This document shows positions 16,254 to 22,089 of a stretch of 33,931 nt of DNA, in pieces. A program made the position numbers and the translations under genes. The notes under the pieces are model-generated. The model was not told where the DNA came from and did not search any database. It saw nothing but the letters and a program-made list of their open reading frames with translations. This stretch comes from Lachnospiraceae bacterium UBA1755 (GTDB taxonomy: Bacteria; Bacillota; Clostridia; Lachnospirales; Lachnospiraceae), in contig DCHJ01000062.1 of assembly GCA_002314805.1 (NCBI GenBank), forward strand, positions 1 to 33,931, in the 5' to 3' direction. The number at the start of each line of letters is the position of its first letter. The first letter of the stretch is position 1.

Positions 16254-16922
16254 TTATTCGTTTAACTGAACGGCTTCGATGGTGATGGAAAGGGAACATT
16301 CTGCGAGGGCATCGGCATTGCCCATCGCGGTATCCGCTTCATCCTGGGCCTTCATGCCATCCTCGTCAAGTTCTGTAGAATCGCCTTCAAACGCCCATTT
16401 CCAGGAGATGGTATGGACGTCGTCATCCTTCGTGAAAGCGTCTGGGAGCGAGCCCGCCTCATAGACCTTCGTGCCGAGCGCATCGCCTGCTAACGCCTTG
16501 ATGGCGGCTACCATCCCATCCCATGTTCCATAATCGCCGTCGTCCAGTTTGAACTGGATCGAGGGGTTATTCTTTATGGAATCGTCGCAGCTGTCGGTCA
16601 CGCTCACCGTGAAGGTGTAATCGACTTCCGGCGCATTGCTGTCCGTCTCGTCATACGCGAAGCTGAATGTCGCGCTTCCTTCGGTTCCGGGCGCGATCAC
16701 ATCCGCCTCATCGGCCGATTCGACATCGCCGTATTCATTTGTAAAAAGACCGGTAAGGTCAAGCGTGTTCGTGCTCTGGAATCCCCAGTAAGCTGTACGC
16801 GCGCCGTCAGAGGAACCTGCTTTCGTCGTATACTTCGCAAAGGTTCCGCCGATCAGGCAGGTTGTAAGAAGCGTCAGTACAGCGACAGCCGCTGCTGACC
16901 GTAACGTAATGATTTTTTTCAT
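16254..16922 (-). CDS. TasA/camelysin-like secreted protein
   Basis: A 222-residue exported protein. The signal peptide (MKKIITLRSAAAVAVLTLLT) ends in GGTFAKYTTKAGSSDGARTA, the G-T-x-A-x-Y plus S-D-x-A-R-x-A pattern typical of clostridial TasA/CalY-family (peptidase M73-like) SipW substrates. The mature chain is acidic, with Ser/Thr/Asp-rich beta-sheet-like segments (APGTEGSATFSFAYD, DYTFTVSVTDSCDD, HTISWKWAFEGD). By homology such proteins form extracellular matrix fibres; camelysin itself has reported protease activity, but no zinc motif is evident here. ATG at 16922 has a TGGAGG site. The sipW gene lies 108 bases upstream. Confidence 0.8.
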   Translation of the reverse strand: MKKIITLRSAAAVAVLTLLTTCLIGGTFAKYTTKAGSSDGARTAYWGFQSTNTLDLTGLFTNEYGDVESADEADVIAPGTEGSATFSFAYDETDSNAPEVDYTFTVSVTDSCDDSIKNNPSIQFKLDDGDYGTWDGMVAAIKALAGDALGTKVYEAGSLPDAFTKDDDVHTISWKWAFEGDSTELDEDGMKAQDEADTAMGNADALAECSLSITIEAVQLNE

Positions 16923-17030
16923 AAATACCTCCAGTAAAAAAATCTATATCAGGCTGCATCGTGGCCTGCAGTTCCTGTCAGAAAAGGACCGCTGTCTGTG
17001 AGAACAGCTTTGTCCGCGGGCGTGTATTGA

Positions 17031-17654
17031 TCAATGAATCGCCGCCGAAACATACTCGGTCGCAATCCCTTTCTCGGCGAGAAGCTTCTTTACCTGTTTC
17101 TCGTAGAGATGCCGCCGGATCAGTTCATATCCGATAAAAACAAGCGACGGAATCACGATACAGAATAAGATTCCGGGGCCGGTCCGCAGAAACAGCGCCG
17201 CCTGGCCGGCGAACGGAATGGTAAGCTTGTATACGCCGACGATATTGCTTGCGGGAACGGCGACTTCGTCTGCCGTATTGTTCCCATCGCCCTTCGTCCG
17301 GAAGGAAAGTTCGCCTTCCTCGTCTTCCCGAATCTCCACTACCCGGTGCGTGATAATGCTCGTATTTTTCGCCTTTAACGGGTCAAAGAATGAAATCACG
17401 TCACCGACCTCTATCTCTTCCGCCGGCGTCTTCCGTGAAACAATCATGTCACCCGAGCTGATCGTCGGCGTCATAGAGTCGGTCACGACGATCATCGGCG
17501 TCACGCCGAAGAGATCCGGCACGCGGTCGGGATCCGTATAGCTTTGCACAATCATCACGATATTGACGACCAGCACCGGCGTCAAAAGCGCAAGTAATAC
17601 AATGCCTACAATGCTTAACGCCTTGTGGGCCCAATGCTTCTTCTCTTTTTTCAT
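17031..17654 (-). CDS. sipW: SipW-type (ER-type) signal peptidase I
   Basis: Membrane serine protease that releases TasA-type proteins. The start is placed at 17654 (MKKEKKHWAHKALS), with an AAAGGG site 5 bases upstream; the longer open frame would run through the leader and into the tRNA gene. At 207 residues, the first transmembrane helix is about 12-36, the catalytic Ser60 is in VVTDSMTPTISSGD, and His103 in IITHRVVEI replaces the Lys of ordinary LepB, the hallmark of the SipW/ER class. Asp123 lies in TKGDGNNTADE. A second helix (about 159-177) and a basic C-terminus follow. It heads the three-gene sipW/tasA-like cluster and is distinct from the LepB at 30270. Confidence 0.92.
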   Translation of the reverse strand: MKKEKKHWAHKALSIVGIVLLALLTPVLVVNIVMIVQSYTDPDRVPDLFGVTPMIVVTDSMTPTISSGDMIVSRKTPAEEIEVGDVISFFDPLKAKNTSIITHRVVEIREDEEGELSFRTKGDGNNTADEVAVPASNIVGVYKLTIPFAGQAALFLRTGPGILFCIVIPSLVFIGYELIRRHLYEKQVKKLLAEKGIATEYVSAAIH

Positions 17655-17880
17655 GTTTTCCCTTTCTGCCGGAATTCCGGCGTTCTGTGGCTCCCAAGGG
17701 CATAAACGCCCCTGGGGAGCTGTTTTCTTTTCTGCTTGGAAATGATGAGATAGGTCGATCCGCCCGCTGGAAACGGGCAGGAAAGGATAGGGGAGTCTTG
17801 GCGGAGACTCAATGGTTAATATGAAATTTTCTGCCGCGCCGCCAGCCGTCGGCAGGATGCCCGAAGTCGCCCAAGCATCA
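17655..17880 (-). promoter_or_regulatory. Hairpin-rich leader upstream of sipW
   Basis: A gene-free stretch between the tRNA terminator and sipW with five separate inverted repeats: 17668-17681 (perfect palindrome GCCGGAATTCCGGC, just before the ribosome binding site), 17690-17720 (GCTCCC..GGGC / GCCC..GGGAGC), 17762-17778 (GCCCG/CGGGC), 17793-17810 (GAGTCT/AGACTC) and 17831-17855 (CTGCCG/CGGCAG). I do not recognise a known riboswitch class; the c-di-GMP-I conserved core is not present. I found no confident promoter inside it. It may be a structured 5' UTR. Confidence 0.5.
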
Positions 17881-17911
17881 AAAAGTCCCGGCGCGCAATG
17901 CCGCCAGGACC
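17881..17911 (-). terminator. Intrinsic terminator after tRNA-Met
   Basis: On the minus strand GTCCTGGCG / CGCCGGGAC forms a 9-bp stem (one G-T pair) followed by TTTTT. It lies about 40 bases downstream of the tRNA 3' end and separates the tRNA from the sipW leader. Confidence 0.85.
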
Positions 17912-17951
17912 CCTGAAACACTATAATTCCCCAAAAAAGGGCGCAAAAAAA

Positions 17952-18025
17952 TAGCGGGAGGGGGATTTGAACCCTCGACACTGCGGGTATGAACCGCATG
18001 CTCTAGCCAACTGAGCTATCCCGCC
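17952..18025 (-). tRNA. tRNA-Met (CAU), elongator type
   Basis: A 74-base cloverleaf. The acceptor is GGCGGGA / TCCCGCT with a G1-U72 pair, the D-arm is GCTCAGTTGGCTAGAGC, and the anticodon stem TGCGG/CCGCA encloses loop TTCATAC with anticodon CAT at 17989-17991. The T-arm is GAGGGTTCAAATCCCCC, and the discriminator is A. The TTCATAC loop and overall resemblance to Bacillus elongator tRNA-Met favour this over initiator tRNA (which has a CTCATAA loop) or lysidine tRNA-Ile2. CCA is not encoded; a run of seven T begins immediately after the discriminator base. Confidence 0.93.
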
Positions 18026-18052
18026 AAAGGCTTGCTTTCGCAAAGCTTTTTC

Positions 18053-18081
18053 ATATTAGCATAGTTTCAAAACGCTGTCAA
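18053..18081 (-). promoter_or_regulatory. Promoter of tRNA-Met
   Basis: Minus strand: perfect -35 TTGACA (18076-18081), a 17-bp spacer and -10 TAATAT (18053-18058). A small hairpin (GCTTT-GCG-AAAGC) lies between it and the mature tRNA 5' end, within the expected precursor leader. Confidence 0.88.
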
Positions 18082-18147
18082 CAGCTTTCCGGCCGCTTTT
18101 TCAGTTTTCCGTTCATCCTTTAGCGGACGGCCTTCACCAGAGGGCCT

Positions 18148-18405
18148 TCACCGAATGAACTCTTCTGAAATAATCCGCGGGTTCATTGCCGCAGCATCTG
18201 CGAACACCTGTAAAAAACCGCGCTCAAACGGCTGTCCGGACGTCCGGTAAAGAATATAGGTTTCTTCGCTCCGCTCCGTCAGGCAGTCAAACAGCGCATC
18301 CAGATTCATCCCGTAAAAGTCGGGAAAGTTCATCTGCCCCTTTAAAAACGCGTGCACCTCACGCGGGTTCTGAAACATACGAAAATCCACATATACAGCC
18401 CTCAT
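18148..18405 (-). CDS. Barstar-family ribonuclease inhibitor
   Basis: Cytoplasmic inhibitor that plugs the active site of a barnase-type RNase. The start at the ATG at 18405 (MRAVYVDFRMFQNP) is preceded by AAGGGGG, giving 85 residues (barstar has 90). The diagnostic block FPDFYGMNLDALFDCLTE aligns with barstar YYGENLDALWDCLTG, so both barnase-contacting Asp residues (Asp35 and Asp39 in barstar numbering) are kept; Trp38 is Phe here. It begins 17 bases after the barnase-like gene stop, so toxin and inhibitor form one unit. An in-frame TTG at 18426 overlapping the RNase stop is possible but has no better site. Downstream, GGTGAAGGCC is duplicated from the stop codon onward. Confidence 0.93.
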   Translation of the reverse strand: MRAVYVDFRMFQNPREVHAFLKGQMNFPDFYGMNLDALFDCLTERSEETYILYRTSGQPFERGFLQVFADAAAMNPRIISEEFIR

Positions 18406-18422
18406 CCTGTCCCCCTTGTCTG

Positions 18423-19208
18423 TCAATACAGCTGCTCAAATGTCTCGTAATGATCTTCCGTATAGAAAATCAGTCCGTCATTCGAATAAATGATCCGCTT
18501 CGCGTTCCGGTAACCGCCGTCGAAGTCAATGTCACACTCATAGTATTTCCGGCCGCTCTTCTTCGGAAGAAGCCCCTCATAGTTTCCGAAATAGCTCCCG
18601 CCGATCGATTTCCCCGGTGCCACCTTCCATAGGTTTCCTTTCGACGAAACCCACCCGAGATCCTCCGCATCCTCTTTCGAAATATAATTCGGCGGCAGGC
18701 ATCCATAGGTATGGATATACAATGCGACATGCTCCTTATCCGAGTATTCGCCGTCCTTTTCCACGGTAAGCCCCGGCTTCGTCGGTTCATCCGTCGGTTT
18801 CACCGTCGGCTTCTCGGTAGAACTCTCCGTCGCTTCTTCTGTCCGCTCCGAGGAAGAAATCTCCGTCGCTTCTCCGGTCGGATCGCCGGTCGTCTCATCC
18901 GAAGAGGTCTCTATGGTTTCTTTATCTGTCTCGGCCTCTGTCCCGTCTGTCAGCGATTCGTCCGTCCCGTGTTCGGAAAACGCGACTGTCTCCGTCGCGC
19001 TCTCGGTCGGGTCCGTCGGAAGCTTCCCGTTATTCTTAATAAACGTGACGAGGAGAACGCCTAAAATCACGACGATCGCGATCGCCGATAAAATCTTCTT
19101 CAGATCAAATTTATTTCCGGTCTTCGCAGTCTCTGTTTTCGAGCTTCCGCTTTTTCCGGTCTTCGTTCCTGTAGTCTTCCGGTTTTCCGATGTTTTCTTC
19201 GTGCTCAC
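18423..19208 (-). CDS. Membrane-tethered barnase-type guanyl-specific ribonuclease
   Basis: A 261-residue protein. The C-terminal domain (about residues 152-261) aligns without gaps to Bacillus barnase over its catalytic region (NYISKEDAEDLGWVSSKGN, APGKSIGGSYFGNYEG, DFDGGYRNAKRIIY). All catalytic positions are kept: Lys178, Glu224, Arg234, Arg238 and His253, equal to barnase K27, E73, R83, R87 and H102. Unlike barnase, which has a cleavable signal peptide, the N-terminus is a 37-residue Lys/Thr/Ser tail followed by one transmembrane helix (about 39-57) and a Thr/Glu/Ser/Asp-rich linker of roughly 90 residues. The positive-inside rule places the RNase outside the cell on a stalk. GTG start at 19208 with AAGGAT upstream. 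Paired with barstar downstream. Confidence 0.92.
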   Translation of the reverse strand: MSTKKTSENRKTTGTKTGKSGSSKTETAKTGNKFDLKKILSAIAIVVILGVLLVTFIKNNGKLPTDPTESATETVAFSEHGTDESLTDGTEAETDKETIETSSDETTGDPTGEATEISSSERTEEATESSTEKPTVKPTDEPTKPGLTVEKDGEYSDKEHVALYIHTYGCLPPNYISKEDAEDLGWVSSKGNLWKVAPGKSIGGSYFGNYEGLLPKKSGRKYYECDIDFDGGYRNAKRIIYSNDGLIFYTEDHYETFEQLY

Positions 19209-19284
19209 AATATTATCCTTTTTCGTTATTGCCTATTAATTTCCCGGTGATATATCCGCCGCCCTCTCAGGCGCCGGGCGCCGT

Positions 19285-19890
19285 CTACTGTTCGATATCT
19301 TCCGCTTTCTCAGTGACATAACACTCTGCCGTCTGCGGTTCTTCCGCTTTCTTACAGGCGGAAAGATCGAGCGGCGATTCATAGATTTTCGCTTTCTTCA
19401 GCGCCAGAATCAGAAGCGGAATCACTGCCGCATAAACGACAGCTTTTATCGCGCCGACCGCGAACTTTAAAAGAAGCGACGGCAGCACGACCGCATACGG
19501 ATAACTTTTGAGCCAGCTGTCGACATAGAGCGCTCCCGTATTCAGAAGCGTAATGAGGAATGCATTCAGCGCCAGCATGATTCCGAGTGAAACCGGCTTA
19601 AACGTAAATTTCACGCGTTTCGCGAAAAAGCCAACCATCAGGCCGCTTACCACGTACGGAAGAATCCAGAGCGGCGTAGAGGCCTCAATGCCCCACCGGA
19701 GCATCTGGTACAGAAATGTGCCGATGCCGCCGATCAGCGCGCCGTCCAGCGGGCCGAAGAGCATTGCGCCGATGATAATCGGCAGATTCTCAAACGAGAA
19801 CTTGAAAACGTGCGCGTCGATCGAGATATAACCGAGTGCCGCGCACATCGCGGCGAGCATTGCGTCAATCGCCAACCGTTTTGCTTTCAT
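19285..19890 (-). CDS. ECF transporter S component (folate-family-like)
   Basis: A 201-residue membrane protein with about six hydrophobic segments, the substrate-binding subunit of an energy-coupling-factor vitamin transporter. An N-terminal KRLAIDAMLAAMCAALGY and LPIIIGAMLFGPLDGALIGG are typical S-component features and resemble the folate (FolT) group most. Other vitamin specificities (queuosine precursor, pantothenate, thiamine) cannot be excluded. A polar C-terminal tail of about 35 residues (KIYESPLDLSACKKAEEP and onward) is longer than usual. No EcfA/EcfT genes are nearby, as expected for a shared (group II) system. The start overlaps the end of tadA by 26 bases. Confidence 0.78.
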   Translation of the reverse strand: MKAKRLAIDAMLAAMCAALGYISIDAHVFKFSFENLPIIIGAMLFGPLDGALIGGIGTFLYQMLRWGIEASTPLWILPYVVSGLMVGFFAKRVKFTFKPVSLGIMLALNAFLITLLNTGALYVDSWLKSYPYAVVLPSLLLKFAVGAIKAVVYAAVIPLLILALKKAKIYESPLDLSACKKAEEPQTAECYVTEKAEDIEQ

Positions 19891-20380
19891 CCTTCTTACT
19901 CCTCCGAAGCTTCGCGAAAAAACTGCTCATCATTTTTCCGCATTCTTCCCCCAGCACGCCGCTCACCAGCTCCGCCTGATGATTAAACCGTGAGTCATTT
20001 AACAGATTCTGGACCGAGCCCGCGCAGCCCGCTTTCGGGTTCATTGCGCCGATCACGACCCGGTCAATGCGCGACTGGAGTAAAGCTCCTGCGCACATCG
20101 GGCACGGCTCCAGCGTCACGTACATCGTGCAGCCCTCGAGCCGCCAGTCTCCAAGCACCTTCGCCGCTTTCCGGATCGCCATAATCTCAGCGTGCGCCAG
20201 CGTCGACTTGTCCGTATTCCGCCGGTTATATCCGCGCGCGATTACCTGCGGCGGATTAATCGGGTTTCCGCTGTAATCCTTCGTCCGGACGATGATGCAC
20301 CCGATCGGCGTCTCTTCGATTTTCTCAGCCTTCCGCGCCTGCAGAAGCGCCATTCTCATATACCGTTCATCCGCTGTCAT
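19865..20380 (-). CDS. tadA: tRNA-specific adenosine deaminase
   Basis: Deaminates the wobble adenosine of tRNA-Arg(ACG) to inosine. At 171 residues, the zinc site is complete: His63-Ala-Glu65 in LAHAEIMAIRKAAKVLGDW and Cys93/Cys96 in TLEPCPMCAGAL. The C-terminal FNHQAELVSGVLGEECGKMM and SFFAKLRR block is characteristic of TadA. It starts 16 bases after rsmA and overlaps the ECF S gene. Codon style is of the left-hand type (Pro CCG, Arg CGG, no ATA seen). Confidence 0.96.
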   Translation of the reverse strand: MTADERYMRMALLQARKAEKIEETPIGCIIVRTKDYSGNPINPPQVIARGYNRRNTDKSTLAHAEIMAIRKAAKVLGDWRLEGCTMYVTLEPCPMCAGALLQSRIDRVVIGAMNPKAGCAGSVQNLLNDSRFNHQAELVSGVLGEECGKMMSSFFAKLRRSKKDESKTVGD

Positions 20381-20396
20381 AGTCCGTCCCTGCCTC

Positions 20397-21242
20397 TCAG
20401 CTGTTTCCCCGGATCTCGCCTAATTTATCTGAAAGCGCGGCAAACTCCTGTAAGCTCAGTGTTTCCCCGCGCACCGCTTCTCCCTTTCCGAGAGAGGCGA
20501 TCGCTTCCTGAATCTCTTCCGGTGTAAAGCACACATCCTGCGCGTTCCGTAAGCCGTTATATAAGGTTTTCCGCCGCTGCACGAAGCTCGCGCGGATCAG
20601 TGTAAACATCAGCTTTTCGTCTTTCACCGAAACCGGCGGTGTCGGATATTTCCGAAGCCGGATCACGGCAGAGCCGACATCCGGGCGCGGCATGAAGCAG
20701 TTCTGCGGAACATTTGCCACAAGATAAGGGTCCGCATAGTACTGTACTGCAAGGCTCAAAGCACCGTAATCCTTAGTCCCGGGCCCCGCCTTCATACGGT
20801 CTGCAACCTCCTTCTGTACCATTACCGTGATGGAATCAAGAGGCACCCCGGCCTCAAAAATACCCATGATAATGGGTGTGGTAATGTAGTAGGGCAGATT
20901 TGCGACGACCTTGTTGATGCCCAGCTTGCTTATATCAAGCTTGAGCACGTCAGCATTGATGACTTCAATATTATCATAATCCTTAAGCACATCTTTAAGA
21001 ATGGGGATAAGGTTATTATCTATTTCGACCGCAATGACCTTTCCTGCTTTCTTTGCGACAGCTTTCGTAATGGTACCTATGCCGGGGCCTATCTCAAGCA
21101 CCACATCATCACTGCAGATCTCTGCCGCATTGACGATCTTGTTCAGTACATGCTCGTCGATCAGGAAGTTCTGTCCGAACTTCTTCTGAAAGGCGAATTC
21201 GTACCTGCGTATTATTTCTATGGTCTCCTGAGTTATGGTCAT
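20397..21242 (-). CDS. rsmA: 16S rRNA dimethyltransferase RsmA (KsgA)
   Basis: Dimethylates A1518 and A1519 at the 3' end of 16S rRNA using S-adenosylmethionine, a late step of 30S assembly. The 281-residue protein is full length: KKFGQNFLIDEHVLNKI, the SAM motif LEIGPGIGTITKAV, INADVLKLD, the catalytic NLPYYITTPI, VQKEVADRM, FMPRPDVGSAVIRL and FVQRRKTLYNGL. The start overlaps the tatD stop (ATGA). The codons change style inside the gene: residues 1 to about 172 use ATA (eight times by residue 104) and CCC, while residues from about 179 use only CCG for Pro and mostly CGG for Arg. The protein stays collinear with the family, so the join did not break the frame. Confidence 0.97.
   Translation of the reverse strand: MTITQETIEIIRRYEFAFQKKFGQNFLIDEHVLNKIVNAAEICSDDVVLEIGPGIGTITKAVAKKAGKVIAVEIDNNLIPILKDVLKDYDNIEVINADVLKLDISKLGINKVVANLPYYITTPIIMGIFEAGVPLDSITVMVQKEVADRMKAGPGTKDYGALSLAVQYYADPYLVANVPQNCFMPRPDVGSAVIRLRKYPTPPVSVKDEKLMFTLIRASFVQRRKTLYNGLRNAQDVCFTPEEIQEAIASLGKGEAVRGETLSLQEFAALSDKLGEIRGNS
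20700..20780. other. Codon-style breakpoint inside rsmA
   Basis: The last CCC proline codon is near 20783 and the last CCT near 20729; from 20708 leftward every rsmA proline is CCG. The last ATA isoleucine codon is near 20933 and none follows. Genes on either side keep the same contrast for many kilobases. The site is either a contig join between two organisms or a homologous-recombination endpoint. Confidence 0.7.
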
Positions 21243-22009
21243 ACTGCTAATCTGGGATATACCTCTTTTGCGTTGTGATATGTGATGTCGATCACTTCTT
21301 CAGCTGTCAGTCCCTTTATCTGTCCTATGGCCTCAGCCACGTATACCAGATTGCGGGAATCATTTCTCTCTCCGCGGTGCGGTACAGGGGGCAGATATGG
21401 GCTGTCTGTCTCCAGCACGATCGCTTCCATCGGAAGACCGGCCACCACTTCCTTCACCACTCTTGCATTCTTGTATGTGCATGTCCCGCCTATACCGAAA
21501 TGAAAGCCCAGCTTAAGGTAATCCCTTGCCATTTCCGCACTGTAGCTGTAGCAATGGACTATACCGCCGTTTACTCCCGCATTTTCCTGCTTTACGATAT
21601 CATAGGTATCCTTCGCGGCTTCGCGGGAATGGATATTGACCGGCAGTCCCGCTTCCTTTGCAAGTGCGATCTGTCTGATGAACCATTTCTGCTGCACCTC
21701 TGCGGGCTGAACCATCCAGTGATAGTCAAGTCCTATCTCGCCAATCGCAACTACCTTCTCATTATTTGCCATCCCGAGGAGTCTGCTCATCCCGGCTTCG
21801 TCCAGATCCCCCACCTCATCCGGGTGTACACCTATTGAAGCATATATATGAGGATACTTCTGCGATAAATCAAAGGCCGTAAGTGCGGAGTCAAAGGTGG
21901 CTCCTACATTTACGGCAATTATGTCTTTGTTATACAATTCTGCGATGACATGCTCCCGGTCTGCGTCGAAAGCATGATCATCGTAGTGTGCATGTGTATC
22001 AATTATCAT
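21239..22009 (-). CDS. tatD: TatD-family metal-dependent hydrolase
   Basis: A TIM-barrel metallohydrolase; family members act as 3'-5' deoxyribonucleases in DNA processing. The start is placed at 22009 (MIIDTHAHYDDH), with GAGAGGGAT upstream; the longer frame lacks a site. At 256 residues, metal ligands are visible in THAHYDDH, IGEIGLDYHW, VNIHSREA, GIVHCYSYS and LETDSPYLPP. It overlaps rsmA by 4 bases and follows metG by 80 bases. The metG-tatD-rsmA order is conserved in Firmicutes. Confidence 0.95.
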   Translation of the reverse strand: MIIDTHAHYDDHAFDADREHVIAELYNKDIIAVNVGATFDSALTAFDLSQKYPHIYASIGVHPDEVGDLDEAGMSRLLGMANNEKVVAIGEIGLDYHWMVQPAEVQQKWFIRQIALAKEAGLPVNIHSREAAKDTYDIVKQENAGVNGGIVHCYSYSAEMARDYLKLGFHFGIGGTCTYKNARVVKEVVAGLPMEAIVLETDSPYLPPVPHRGERNDSRNLVYVAEAIGQIKGLTAEEVIDITYHNAKEVYPRLAV

Positions 22010-22089
22010 TAAATCCCTCTCAGCAGCTTTTATCCTGAGTCTGCGGCCCCCCATCAGAACAACATCCTGCGACTCCGGTAAAATCTGTA

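Noticed and set aside
17655..17880. c-di-GMP-I riboswitch in the sipW leader
   Set aside because: The conserved GEMM core blocks and GNRA/receptor pair are not present; I keep it only as an unassigned structured leader.
17655..17999. Longer N-terminus for the SipW-type peptidase (322 residues)
   Set aside because: It would read through the leader hairpins and into the tRNA-Met gene; the ATG at 17654 has its own ribosome binding site and a normal peptidase start.
18406..18426. TTG start for barstar overlapping the RNase stop
   Set aside because: The ATG at 18405 has AAGGGGG at good spacing and gives the usual barstar N-terminus.
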